A stretch of 64,000 nt of DNA from an uncultured Clostridia bacterium (GTDB taxonomy: Bacteria > Bacillota > Clostridia > Oscillospirales > Acutalibacteraceae). Each line of letters starts with the position of its first letter. Positions within the stretch are counted from its first letter, which is position 1. The notes under the pieces are model-generated. The model was not told the DNA's origin. It made no database searches and saw only the letters and a program-made list of their open reading frames with translations. Made by a program: the position numbers and the translations under genes. Location: positions 85,995 to 149,994 of the forward strand of contig CALAUI010000026.1 in the NCBI GenBank assembly GCA_937892115.1, read 5' to 3'. Shown in pieces: positions 1 through 8,150 of this stretch.

Positions 1-607
1 CAAGAGAATGGTCGGCGGATTTACCGGCGGAAGCGAGCCCAATTCAATTTCCCTCACAAGATTCAGATCCATTGCCGGGTGCTGTGTAGGTACCGCTCCC
101 GTGGCTCTCAAATGCGCATGGGACGACGTAATCACAGAGAGAAACGGCGTGCTTACCGTCAACATTCCCTGCAACAAAGTAACCGATAAGCTTGAGCTTA
201 AATCCCTCATTCCCAATGAAGGAAAAATAATACTCACCGCGAAATCAGACTGCAAAGCGGGCTTCAGAATGTATGACTACATGAAGGGCTGCACCTTCAC
301 GCTCAACGGAAAAACCGTCTGCCCCGAAAAGGACGGCTGTGTTGAATACCTTGAGCTTCATGAGGGGGACACCTTTGAGGCGAAATTTGACATCACCACC
401 GAAATCAGAAAAGAAACCGTAAGAGGTACGGAATTTGAGGTTTACTGGAGAGGCCCCGACGTAGTAAAAATCACTCCCGAGGGCGACCATGTAAGACTTT
501 ATCAGCGTGACAGCGAGGCAGAGCCCTACTACCCCACGCCCGATGACGTTGAATATACCGGAGCCGCAAACTACGGTCCGACTCAGCAAAAGGTCGTAAC
601 AAAATAA
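1..607 (+). CDS. GH127/DUF1680-like glycosidase, C-terminal fragment
   Basis: Only the last ~200 residues are inside the window; the reading frame is open to base 2, so the true start lies upstream and the ATG at 8 need not be a start. A Cys doublet (GCCVGTAPVAL) followed by a beta-rich C-terminal part with YWRGPDVVKITPEG and VRLYQR resembles the C-terminal region of DUF1680 proteins (GH127 beta-L-arabinofuranosidases), where a Cys pair lies at the active site and binds zinc. Substrate cannot be judged from this fragment. The N-terminal (alpha/alpha)6 barrel is missing. No signal information is available. Family call is by resemblance and moderately sure. Confidence 0.5.
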   Translation, partial: KRMVGGFTGGSEPNSISLTRFRSIAGCCVGTAPVALKCAWDDVITERNGVLTVNIPCNKVTDKLELKSLIPNEGKIILTAKSDCKAGFRMYDYMKGCTFTLNGKTVCPEKDGCVEYLELHEGDTFEAKFDITTEIRKETVRGTEFEVYWRGPDVVKITPEGDHVRLYQRDSEAEPYYPTPDDVEYTGAANYGPTQQKVVTK

Positions 608-617
608 AACAAGAAAA

Positions 618-655
618 ACCCGACTGCATCAGCGATACAGCCGGGTAAATTTTTG
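618..655. terminator. Bidirectional terminator
   Basis: ACCCGACTG at 618-626 pairs with CAGCCGGGT at 638-646 with one mismatch. The plus strand continues AAATTTTT and the minus strand GGGTTTTTC, so it can end both the glycosidase fragment and the leftward tungsten operon. Confidence 0.7.
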
Positions 656-656
656 C

Positions 657-1037
657 TTATTTGTATTCAACAACAACGGCGTCTTTTCTGCACTTTGAGG
701 CACATACACCGCATCTGATACAGCGGCTCTGATCAATCTCAAAGGGTTCTTTGATTTTGCCCTTTGGAGCGCCCGTCGGACAGTTACGGGCACAGAGCGA
801 GCATCCGAGACACTTCTCCCTGTCAATATATACCTTTGCAATACTCTTATGGTCGGGAGCGGGAGAAATCGCGCTGTTGGGACAGATGTTTTCACACTGA
901 CCGCAGCCCTTGCACTTTTCACCGTCTATGGTGTAGACCGTCTTGAATTCGTCAACGGGCTGAGGAATATCAAAAAGGCACATAAATGCGCAGGCACCGC
1001 AGCCGAGGCACTTGCTTTCATCAATAACGTATGCCAT
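657..1037 (-). CDS. Four-cluster ferredoxin (4 x [4Fe-4S]), electron partner of the aldehyde oxidoreductase
   Basis: A 126-residue soluble protein with four complete CxxCxxCxxxC motifs (Cys 10/13/16/20, 42/45/48/52, 76/79/82/86, 106/109/112/116), enough for four [4Fe-4S] clusters. It is the last gene of the mog-E1-aor-moaD-ferredoxin operon, 3 nt after the MoaD-like gene. Tungsten aldehyde oxidoreductases reduce ferredoxin, and polyferredoxin subunits are encoded beside several AOR-family enzymes. I infer that this protein carries electrons from the tungsten enzyme to the ferredoxin pool or to another redox complex. No membrane segment or signal is visible. Confidence 0.88.
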   Translation of the reverse strand: MAYVIDESKCLGCGACAFMCLFDIPQPVDEFKTVYTIDGEKCKGCGQCENICPNSAISPAPDHKSIAKVYIDREKCLGCSLCARNCPTGAPKGKIKEPFEIDQSRCIRCGVCASKCRKDAVVVEYK

Positions 1038-1040
1038 AAC

Positions 1041-1328
1041 TTAACCTCCCGATGCAGGTGACATAATCCATATCTCGTCACCGTTATTCAGCTTATATGA
1101 CTTTTTGGATTTGCGTTCACCGTTTACGTAAACCACCGCATCCTTGAATCTGACGGGGTCTGGCTTCTTGGTATCGGGTGCGGTCTTTTTCTTTTCGTCC
1201 CAGATTCTGAGTGATAATTCATTCAGTACGGGGAAAATATCGTCAATGGTATCTGCCTTGACGGTTTCTTTGGCAAGATGCGTATCCGTTCTGAATACAC
1301 CGAAAAGCTTGATTGTAACTTCAGCCAT
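1041..1328 (-). CDS. MoaD/ThiS-family sulfur-carrier protein
   Basis: 95 residues with a beta-grasp pattern ending in SPASGG. The C-terminal Gly-Gly is the tail that an E1-like enzyme adenylates and that then carries sulfur as a thiocarboxylate. In molybdopterin synthase MoaD supplies sulfur to the dithiolene of the pterin. Its ATG overlaps the aor stop codon (TAATG), and an E1-like gene lies in the same operon, so a role in making the tungsten-pterin cofactor is likely. MoaD homologues beside AOR genes are common. A disordered KKKTAPDTKKPD stretch near residues 46-57 is longer than in short MoaD proteins. The usual partner MoaE is not in the window. Confidence 0.85.
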   Translation of the reverse strand: MAEVTIKLFGVFRTDTHLAKETVKADTIDDIFPVLNELSLRIWDEKKKTAPDTKKPDPVRFKDAVVYVNGERKSKKSYKLNNGDEIWIMSPASGG

Positions 1329-3259
1329 TATTTCATTGCCTCCTCTACCGCCTTATCATAGGTCGCTTTATCAATCTGAACGCCGAGACTCTTCAGACGG
1401 CTGTACTTGGGAATACCGTTCTTCCAGCCCCTTGCACGGTAATAGACCTTTTTCATTTTTTCAAGAGGTACCTTAGTTCTCGGGTCGTTGGGATTCTGAA
1501 GCTCGTTTACGAGTCTTGAGGGAAGCTTGTCCGCTCCCGCCTTCTGACCGAGAATGATATTTGAAATACGCTCGGTATTATATCCGTGAGCACCCCACGT
1601 AAGCATACTCGACATCGTTGATTTAATGCCCGTGGCATACTTGACGGCGTATGAATGGGGAATGAGCGGAACGTTGATTTTGGCAATCTTCGTGAAATGG
1701 TTAAGAAGATTGACTACCGGTCCTACGTACGGGAAAGCGGCAAGCACCGCCTTTGTAAGCCACCAGTTGGGCTTATCAACAAGGAAGGGCGGAAATACCG
1801 CATAGCTTGTAAACATACACTCTCCGCAGGCGGAAATGGCTTCCATAAGATTCTGGAAGATAACGTTGAATGCGGCTTTTCCGTGGGGAGTAAGGGAATC
1901 GATATCAAGTCCGAGACCTTCAAGGGAAACAAGATAACCTGCATTCAGATGGCATCCGCCTCTGTTTGCGGTAGCATAGCCGAGTCCCTGACCTACGGCA
2001 TGACGGGGCTCGTAAGCGGAAAGCTCCATGCCCTTTGCCTGAATTGCAAATTCCTCGCCGCCGTATTTTTTGCTCATTCTCTTCGTGCCGTCCGCAAGGT
2101 CGGAGAATTTGCCTTCACGGTGGGCAATCTTTTTGATGATTTCGGTGACGTTATCGGCTTTGCCGAATTCAAGCTCAAAATCTGCCATGCCTTTTTCTTT
2201 AAGCTCCATGGCAAAGGCGACCACACCCGCAGTTGAGATGCAGTCCATACCCATTTCATCAATTACCCAGTTCCATTCAAGGATTTTTTCAATATCGTCA
2301 TTCATGATGTTGGGTCCCATAAGTCCGAGTATTTCAAGCTCGGGGCCCTTGACAACTTTATTGTCAACCATTACCTTTCTTGCACAGCGGATAACGCAGG
2401 TCGTGCAGGCGGCGTTGGATACAAGATGATTTTCCGCAAGCTCCTCGCCGGAAACCTTTTCAAAGCCGTCAAATCGGCCTGCCGTAAAGTTCTTTGTGGC
2501 GAGAATTGAGTGTGCCTGCATGGGAGCAACAAGTCCGGCGGAGCCGAGCTTGGGAAGCTGTCTGCCCGTAAGAGGATGTGTCCTGAGAGTGTTTGACCAC
2601 TTGGCATTGACCTTGTCAAGCTTCTCACGGTTTGCGACCTCAGGAACGAGATAGCCGAAAGCGGTAACCACCTTAAGATTCTTGTCACCGAATACGGCGC
2701 CTACACCGCCTCTGCCCGCAGTCCTTTCGTTACTGAAAACGCCTGCGTAAAGAACCTTGTTTTCACCTGCGGGGCCGATAACCAGTTTGCCGTATTTGGG
2801 GCAGAATTTTTCCTGGGTTTCAGTCGTCGTAAGCCCTCTGAGTTCCTCTGCGGACTCAAAGGTAACGTCATTGACCGTAATATTTACGGTGGTAAGCTCC
2901 GATGCTCTGCCGGTAAAAATAACCGCATCGTAACCGCACCGTTTAAGCGAAAGACCGAAATCGCCGCCGCAGTTTGAGGAGGTGATTACATTTGTAAGAG
3001 GCGAAATTGTGGAAATGTTGAAACGTGACGAGCTGGGGCATCCGCATCCCGTAAGGGGACCTGTGGATACGACAATCCAGTTATCCTCGTCAAACGCCTT
3101 CATTCCCGGTTTAATGTGACCGAGAAGAATATCGGCAGCCATAATCTTACCGCCGAGAGAACGCTTTCTGTCCTCGTCTGTCCATGGAAAAAGCTTATGT
3201 GTTTTATTCGTAAGGTCGACAAACAGCACTTTCCCCATATAGCCTTTTAATTCAGCCAT
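1328..3259 (-). CDS. aor: Tungsten-containing aldehyde:ferredoxin oxidoreductase
   Basis: 643 residues, full length for the AOR family, which oxidises aldehydes to carboxylic acids with a bis-pterin tungsten cofactor and passes electrons to ferredoxin. The pterin-binding signature AGRGGVGAVFGDKNLK is at about 181-196. Cys285, Cys288, Cys292 (CTTCVIRC) and probably Cys481 (GECMF) ligate one [4Fe-4S] cluster. PELEILG near 306-312 and RGGCHLNAG (His437) match the positions of the active-site Glu and His. The gene overlaps the E1-like gene by 8 nt and the MoaD gene by 1 nt. The nearby tungstate importer supports W over Mo. The substrate aldehyde is unknown, and a benzoyl-CoA-reductase-like role of the wider superfamily cannot be excluded. 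Confidence 0.93.
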   Translation of the reverse strand: MAELKGYMGKVLFVDLTNKTHKLFPWTDEDRKRSLGGKIMAADILLGHIKPGMKAFDEDNWIVVSTGPLTGCGCPSSSRFNISTISPLTNVITSSNCGGDFGLSLKRCGYDAVIFTGRASELTTVNITVNDVTFESAEELRGLTTTETQEKFCPKYGKLVIGPAGENKVLYAGVFSNERTAGRGGVGAVFGDKNLKVVTAFGYLVPEVANREKLDKVNAKWSNTLRTHPLTGRQLPKLGSAGLVAPMQAHSILATKNFTAGRFDGFEKVSGEELAENHLVSNAACTTCVIRCARKVMVDNKVVKGPELEILGLMGPNIMNDDIEKILEWNWVIDEMGMDCISTAGVVAFAMELKEKGMADFELEFGKADNVTEIIKKIAHREGKFSDLADGTKRMSKKYGGEEFAIQAKGMELSAYEPRHAVGQGLGYATANRGGCHLNAGYLVSLEGLGLDIDSLTPHGKAAFNVIFQNLMEAISACGECMFTSYAVFPPFLVDKPNWWLTKAVLAAFPYVGPVVNLLNHFTKIAKINVPLIPHSYAVKYATGIKSTMSSMLTWGAHGYNTERISNIILGQKAGADKLPSRLVNELQNPNDPRTKVPLEKMKKVYYRARGWKNGIPKYSRLKSLGVQIDKATYDKAVEEAMK

Positions 3260-3935
3260 TGTCGTTTTCCTCCCTCAGGCATCCGCATTCGCAGGATGCT
3301 TTTATTTTCAGCGACTGCATCTCGCAGTCATCATATACAAACAGTCTGCCTGCAGGTGAATAATCACCCGTCAGGTATTTCATTGCCAGCTCCGCAGACA
3401 GAGCTCCGATAACACCCGCTGTGCTGCTGACGTTGCCGCCGCAGTAATTTTCCGTAAGCAGACCCGCACATTCAAGGCAGGGTGTTTTACCGGGAATATA
3501 CAGATAACCGTTTCCGTAAAATCCGCTTATCCCGCCGCTGACGAGCGGAATATCATTTTCTCTGCAAAATTCGTTTGCGAGCTTTCTCGTTTCGTTATTG
3601 TCAACGGCAAGAATGATTATATCGCATTCTTTTGCAAAGGATAAATCATCGCCGCATTCTATTTTTTTACTTATGGGGATTATTTTGCCGTCGGGAGCGT
3701 AATTCCGAAGAAATTCACTCATTACGGCGGCTTTGGATTCTCCGATATCGGAGGAAGTGTAAACGAATTGCCTGTTGAGATTGTCTTCTGCTACGGTATC
3801 GTAATCGCACACAAAAAGCGTGCCCGCACCTGCACCCGCAAGGTGAACCGAGACGTTACAACCGAGACCTCCGCAGCCGATTACCGCCGCACTTTTTTTA
3901 CTTATATCAAAGCCCTGTGTTTCCCGCTTGCTCAT
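3252..3935 (-). CDS. ThiF/MoeB-like E1 adenylyltransferase
   Basis: 227 residues with the E1-like Rossmann nucleotide-binding loop GCGGLGCNV near 19-27, the acidic strand end VCDYDTV and the conserved NLNRQF that contacts ATP. These are hallmarks of enzymes that adenylate the C-terminal glycine of MoaD or ThiS. CLEC in the middle and CECGC near the C-terminus probably bind the structural zinc. It is 20-40 residues shorter than typical MoeB and lacks a rhodanese domain. It overlaps mog by 4 nt and aor by 8 nt, so I infer that it activates the MoaD-like protein of this operon. A ThiF role in thiamine synthesis is less likely, as no thi genes are nearby. Confidence 0.85.
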   Translation of the reverse strand: MSKRETQGFDISKKSAAVIGCGGLGCNVSVHLAGAGAGTLFVCDYDTVAEDNLNRQFVYTSSDIGESKAAVMSEFLRNYAPDGKIIPISKKIECGDDLSFAKECDIIILAVDNNETRKLANEFCRENDIPLVSGGISGFYGNGYLYIPGKTPCLECAGLLTENYCGGNVSSTAGVIGALSAELAMKYLTGDYSPAGRLFVYDDCEMQSLKIKASCECGCLREENDNG

Positions 3936-4423
3936 TTGTAGCTACCTCCGCAGGATTGGGTACAGCCCGAAAGAGTTTCAACCGCGTGCTCCAGAACGGG
4001 CATTACTACCTCAAGAGATTCCCTTACCGCCTTGGGACTGCCGGGAAGATTGATAATCAGCGTCTTGCCTCTGATACCGGCGACTGCCCTTGAAAGCATC
4101 GCTTTGGGGGTGATTTCAAGACTTTTTTGTCTGATTGCCTCCGGAATACCGGGTACTTCCTTTTCAATAACCGTCTTCGTGGCTTCGGGAGTAACGTCAC
4201 GGGGAGCAAATCCCGTACCTCCGGTAGTAAAGACAATATCCGTATCCGTTTCGTCGCAAAGGTGAATCAGCCCCTGCGCAATTTTTTCTTTTTCGTCGGG
4301 AAGGATAATATATTCGCATAAATCCGCAACGGGCTCCAGTATCTCCGCTATGAGAGGTCCGCTTTTATCCTCGCACTCTCCCCGTGAGCATCTGTCACTG
4401 GCACATAATACAGATATGAGCAA
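3932..4423 (-). CDS. mog: Molybdopterin adenylyltransferase (MogA/MoaB family)
   Basis: 163 residues with the MoCF-domain motifs TTGGTGFAPRDVTPEAT (about 85-101) and NLPGSPKAV (about 130-138). The family binds molybdopterin and adenylates it before MoeA inserts the metal. The start is TTG at 4423 behind AAGGA; no better in-frame ATG precedes the conserved start LISVLCASDRCSRGE. It is the first gene of the leftward operon, divergent from tupA, with a good extended -10 promoter upstream. It complements the moeA genes on the other strand. The family call is firm; MogA versus MoaB subtype is not resolved. Confidence 0.88.
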   Translation of the reverse strand: MLISVLCASDRCSRGECEDKSGPLIAEILEPVADLCEYIILPDEKEKIAQGLIHLCDETDTDIVFTTGGTGFAPRDVTPEATKTVIEKEVPGIPEAIRQKSLEITPKAMLSRAVAGIRGKTLIINLPGSPKAVRESLEVVMPVLEHAVETLSGCTQSCGGSYK

Positions 4424-4463
4424 TTTTCCTTCACCCCTTGAATTTGTATTACATATATGCTAT

Positions 4464-4492
4464 ATTTTAGCATACAGATTAAAAGTTTTCAA
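4464..4492 (-). promoter_or_regulatory. SigA-type promoter of the mog-aor operon
   Basis: On the minus strand TTGAAA (4492-4487), a 17-nt spacer and TAAAAT (4469-4464) preceded by TGC, an extended -10. It lies about 40 nt upstream of the mog start. Confidence 0.6.
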
Positions 4493-4538
4493 CATAATAT
4501 TCTAATAAACAGCATCTTGCACAACAGATTTGTTCAAA

Positions 4539-4670
4539 AAGCGGGTATCCGCTTGATTCATAATCCGATTTCAGTAATCTAAACCGTGCGGCACGGTTAC
4601 TGAAACGAAGCCGAAATTCCACTGACAAAAGTCATCGGCTTAAGGGCAGTGCCGGAAACAGCACTACCTT
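4539..4670 (+). ncRNA. Structured 5' leader of tupA; candidate Moco/Tuco riboswitch
   Basis: Four hairpins stand in a row before the tungstate importer: AAGCGG/CCGCTT (4539-4554), TCAGTAA...TTACTGA enclosing ACCGTG/CACGGT (4571-4603), AGCCGA...TCGGCT enclosing TGAC/GTCA (4609-4640), and AAGG..AGTGC with loop CGGAAACA closed by GCACT.CCTT (4642-4670). The last ends about 25 nt before the ATG. Moco/Tuco RNA elements are known upstream of Mo/W cofactor and transport genes and contain a GNRA-type loop in a terminal hairpin; the GGAAAC loop would fit. Structure is seen in the sequence; the riboswitch class is inference. A tRNA is excluded by shape. Confidence 0.45.
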
Positions 4671-4695
4671 CCGTGTTTGAAAAGGAGTATGAATT

Positions 4696-5577
4696 ATGAA
4701 AAAGTATCTTGCAATTCTCATGGCGCTGGTAATGGTGCTTGCATTCGCATCCTGCGGTGCACAGACCGAAAATGCAGACACAACGTCTGCTTCAACCGAG
4801 GCAGTTGACGTTACTGTTGCAGCCCCCGAAAATCCCGTCATCAGAATGTCCACCACCACTTCCGTAAATGACTCCGGACTTCTCCCCTACCTGCTTCCCG
4901 TATTTGAAAAGGAAACGGGCTACAAGGTTGAGGTCGCATCCGCAGGTACGGGTGCCGCAATCCAGAGCGCAATAGACGGCAATGCAGACCTTCTTCTCGT
5001 TCACGCAAAGGCATCCGAAGAGGAATTCATTGACGGCGGTTACGGTATTGAAAGACTTCCCTTTATGTACAACTTCTTTGTAGTCGTCGGCCCCGCAGAC
5101 GATCCTGCAGGAATTAAAGACTGTGCAAACGCTGCCGATGCATTCGCAAAAATCAGAGAATCCGGCTCAACCTTCATTTCCCGCGGTGACGAAAGCGGCA
5201 CACATAAGGCAGAGCTTAAAATCTGGGGTGACAACGTTCCCGACTCCGCAAATGACAGCTGGTACGTTTCCGCAGGTCAGGGTATGGGCGCATGCCTTAC
5301 CATGGCAAACGAGCAGGGTGCTTACTGCCTTACCGATAAGGCAACCTTCCTCTCAATGGCTGACGAGCTTGATATTGAAATCGTCCTTTCCGAAGGCGAG
5401 GATATGAAGAATACATACTCACTCATCGCGTGCAATCCCGACGCACTTGAAGGCATCAATACAGAGGGTGCAAACGCACTCATCGACTGGATGCTTTCAG
5501 ACGAAGCAAGCGAGCTCATCGCAAAATACGGCGTTGAGGAATATGGTCAGTCACTCTTCTTCCTGCTTGAGAAATAA
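4696..5577 (+). CDS. tupA: Tungstate ABC transporter, substrate-binding lipoprotein TupA
   Basis: 293 residues. A lipoprotein signal (MKKYLAILMA... with lipobox AFASC, Cys20) anchors it outside the membrane. After a Thr/Ala-rich linker the TupA signature TTTSVNDSGLL (about 53-63) appears; the T-T-T-S and D-S-G residues contact the oxyanion in this family. MYNFFVVVGP and SRGDESGTHKAE further on are also typical. Tup transporters prefer tungstate over molybdate, which fits the aldehyde oxidoreductase next door. The gene starts the tupABC-moeA-moa operon behind AAAGGAG and a strongly folded leader. Anion specificity (tungstate versus vanadate or molybdate) is inferred from family. Confidence 0.93.
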   Translation: MKKYLAILMALVMVLAFASCGAQTENADTTSASTEAVDVTVAAPENPVIRMSTTTSVNDSGLLPYLLPVFEKETGYKVEVASAGTGAAIQSAIDGNADLLLVHAKASEEEFIDGGYGIERLPFMYNFFVVVGPADDPAGIKDCANAADAFAKIRESGSTFISRGDESGTHKAELKIWGDNVPDSANDSWYVSAGQGMGACLTMANEQGAYCLTDKATFLSMADELDIEIVLSEGEDMKNTYSLIACNPDALEGINTEGANALIDWMLSDEASELIAKYGVEEYGQSLFFLLEK

Positions 5578-5585
5578 AACAATCT

Positions 5586-6272
5586 ATGGATAAGCTTTAT
5601 GAGAGCTTCCGCCTGCTTTCCTCAATGGATAAAGAGCTGTTTCAGATACTGGGCGTTACGCTCAGAATGTCCTTTTTCAGCACTTCAATATCCTGTATTC
5701 TGGGAATACCCGCGGGTATTCTTCTCGGCAAAAGCAGATTCAGAGGCAGAAATCTGATAAAGAAAATAATCAATACGCTTATGGGCTTGCCTCCTGTGGT
5801 GGCAGGCCTGTTGGTATATTTTCTCTTTACGAGATACGGTCCTCTGGGTGAACTGCGGCTTCTCTACACCGTAACGGTAATGGTAATCGCACAGGTGATT
5901 CTGATTACTCCCGTTGTAATCGCCCTTACGAGCTCAATTATCGGTGTCAACGCCTCAAGGATTACGGAAACCGCAAAGGGAATGGGGCTTTCTAAAGGCA
6001 GGATATTCCGCTTACTTCTCGGCGAAAACAAGGTTCCCCTGCTGTCGGTGGTGCTTACCGCCTTCGGCAGGTCAATAGCCGAGGTAGGCGCGGTAAGTCT
6101 TGTAGGCGGTAATATCCAATGGAAAACAAGAGTAATGACCACGGCAATTCTGCTTGAAACCAACAAGGGCAATTTCAGCTTTGCCCTGGCTCTGGGCATT
6201 ATACTGCTGATACTTGCTCTGATTGTCAATGTCCTCGCTTCACTGCTCGTAAAGGAGAAGAACGATGATTAA
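5586..6272 (+). CDS. tupB: Tungstate ABC transporter, permease TupB
   Basis: 228 residues with about five hydrophobic segments and the binding-protein-dependent permease loop (EAA-like) around ITETAKGMGLSKGRIFRLLLGENKVPLL, which docks on the ATPase. STAILLETNKGNF and GRSIAEVGAVSLVGGN are conserved in TupB/WtpB-type permeases. It starts 8 nt after tupA and overlaps tupC by 8 nt, so translation is coupled. It forms the transmembrane channel of the importer as a homodimer. Confidence 0.92.
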   Translation: MDKLYESFRLLSSMDKELFQILGVTLRMSFFSTSISCILGIPAGILLGKSRFRGRNLIKKIINTLMGLPPVVAGLLVYFLFTRYGPLGELRLLYTVTVMVIAQVILITPVVIALTSSIIGVNASRITETAKGMGLSKGRIFRLLLGENKVPLLSVVLTAFGRSIAEVGAVSLVGGNIQWKTRVMTTAILLETNKGNFSFALALGIILLILALIVNVLASLLVKEKNDD

Positions 6273-6933
6273 AATAACGAATCTTCTCAAAAAGTACGGT
6301 GACAGAACCGTGCTTGACATAGAAAATCTCACGGTAACCGACGGCGAGACGGTGGCAATCATCGGGCCAAACGGAAGCGGTAAAAGCACTCTGCTGAAAA
6401 TTCTCGGCGGCATCATAAGGCAAAGCGAAGGCACAATTTCAAAGCCGGACAGCGTACTTTATCTTCCCCAGCAGAGTACCCCGTTTGACAAAGCCGTAGT
6501 AAAAAATATCCTTTTCGGCGCAAAAGGCGACAAGGAAAAGTCAAAGGAAAAAGCCGATGCACTCATATCCGAGCTCGGGCTTACCGGACTCAGGGATAAA
6601 AAAGCCACCACCCTTTCGGGAGGAGAGCTGCAGAAAACCGCTCTTTGCAGATTGCTGATAAACAACTGCGAATTGCTCCTGCTTGACGAGCCCACCGCCG
6701 CCGCAGATATCGAAGGGGCGGAGCTTATCAGAAAAGCCATAATAAAATACAGGGAAGAAACCGGCTGTACCCTCATAATGACTACCCATTCCCCCGCCGA
6801 AGCCAAAGCAATGGCAGACAGAATAATCATGCTTCACGATGGTAAAATCACAGAGGACGGCTCTCCCGATAATCTCTTTGAATCCCCCTCAACGCAATGG
6901 GGTAAAAAATTCATTTCTCAATGGAAGTTATGA
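6265..6933 (+). CDS. tupC: Tungstate ABC transporter, ATPase TupC
   Basis: 222 residues of one ABC ATPase domain: Walker A GPNGSGKST (34-42), Q-loop YLPQQ, signature LSGGELQK, Walker B LLLLDEPT and the switch histidine in TTHSPAEA. There is no C-terminal regulatory TOBE domain, so oxyanion feedback through the ATPase is not expected. It overlaps tupB by 8 nt and ends 1 nt before moeA. It energises TupB for tungstate uptake. Confidence 0.92.
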   Translation: MIKITNLLKKYGDRTVLDIENLTVTDGETVAIIGPNGSGKSTLLKILGGIIRQSEGTISKPDSVLYLPQQSTPFDKAVVKNILFGAKGDKEKSKEKADALISELGLTGLRDKKATTLSGGELQKTALCRLLINNCELLLLDEPTAAADIEGAELIRKAIIKYREETGCTLIMTTHSPAEAKAMADRIIMLHDGKITEDGSPDNLFESPSTQWGKKFISQWKL

Positions 6934-6934
6934 T

Positions 6935-8134
6935 ATGCTGAACGTTGTTTCGTTTGATGAAGCAAAAAAAATAATCACGGAAAAACTGATTTGCTCACCC
7001 GGATACGAGCAGGTCTTCCTTACCGATGCAGTCGGCAGAACAGCCGCAGAGGATATCGTCGGCAGCGAAGACGTTCCCGCTTTTACCCGTTCAACGGTTG
7101 ACGGCTACGCCGTTATGGCGGCAGATACCTACGGCTCGGGAGAAAGCATCCCCGCACTGCTGAATATCAGGGGTGAAATCCTCATGGGAGAGAAGGCGGA
7201 TTTCTCAATCAGAAGCGGTGAATGTGCCGTAATTCCCACGGGAGGTATGCTCCCCGAGGGCGCGGATTCCGCCGTCATGATAGAAAATACGGACCGTGAG
7301 GGCGATTACCTTTGTCTCGTTTTCAAGGCAGTGAGTCCCTTTGAAAATGTGACAAAACGCGGTGACGACGTAAAAGCAGGCGACGTTATCATACCCCGTG
7401 GGACTGAAATAACGTCACGCCATGTCGGTGTACTCGCTTCACTCGGCATTGACAGAATAAATGTGATAAGAAAACCCCGTGCCGCAATCATTTCAACGGG
7501 CGACGAGATAGTTGATATCACCGTCTCACCCGCACCGGGTCAGATAAGAGACGTCAACTCATATATGCTGTATTCAATGCTTGAGGAAAGCGGATGCAAA
7601 GCGGTCAGATGCGGTATAATCAAAGACAGTTACGACGAATTATTCAAAGCCGTAAAATCCGCGTCCGAAGAATACGATGCCGTTCTCATTTCGGGCGGCT
7701 CCTCCGCAGGTGCGAGAGATACGACCGCTCAGATAATATCAGAGCTGGGTGAGGTATACGCCCACGGAGTGGCGATGAAGCCCGGCAAACCCACCATAAT
7801 CGGCAAAATCGGTGAGGTACCCGTAATCGGTCTGCCCGGTCATCCCGCCGCGGCGTTTTTCGTTACTCTCACTCTCGTAAAGCCGATGCTTGAAGCCATG
7901 GCAGGCATATCTCATAAGGACTCAACGGTATGCTGTCCCGTCAGGGGCAATATTTCCTCCAATCACGGCAGAGAGGAATTCCTCTGCGTAAAAACCGAAG
8001 ACGGCTTTGCCATTCCCGTTTACGGAAAATCGGGTATAGTATCAATGCTGACGAAATCCGACGGCTATATCGTCATAGGCAGAAACGACGAAGGAATCAG
8101 ATCGGGTGAAGAAGTTACCGTTCACCTTTTCTGA
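6935..8134 (+). CDS. moeA: Molybdopterin molybdenumtransferase MoeA
   Basis: 399 residues, full length for MoeA, which inserts molybdate or tungstate into adenylated molybdopterin. Motifs are STVDGYA near the N-terminus, STGDE (about 188-192), GGSSAGARDTT, MKPGKPTIIG and GLPGHPAAAFF, which form the MoCF domain active site. The ATG at 6935 directly follows the tupC stop and begins the conserved MLNVVSFDEAKK; an upstream in-frame ATG would overlap tupC by about 95 nt and is unlikely. Given TupABC and AOR it probably handles tungsten. A second MoeA-like gene follows. Confidence 0.93.
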   Translation: MLNVVSFDEAKKIITEKLICSPGYEQVFLTDAVGRTAAEDIVGSEDVPAFTRSTVDGYAVMAADTYGSGESIPALLNIRGEILMGEKADFSIRSGECAVIPTGGMLPEGADSAVMIENTDREGDYLCLVFKAVSPFENVTKRGDDVKAGDVIIPRGTEITSRHVGVLASLGIDRINVIRKPRAAIISTGDEIVDITVSPAPGQIRDVNSYMLYSMLEESGCKAVRCGIIKDSYDELFKAVKSASEEYDAVLISGGSSAGARDTTAQIISELGEVYAHGVAMKPGKPTIIGKIGEVPVIGLPGHPAAAFFVTLTLVKPMLEAMAGISHKDSTVCCPVRGNISSNHGREEFLCVKTEDGFAIPVYGKSGIVSMLTKSDGYIVIGRNDEGIRSGEEVTVHLF

Positions 8135-8150
8135 TATCGGGTGATTTGAT

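Noticed and set aside
6839..6934. Upstream in-frame ATG extending moeA by 32 residues
   Set aside because: It would overlap tupC and begins with sequence unlike any MoeA; the ATG at 6935 starts the conserved MLNVVSFDEA.
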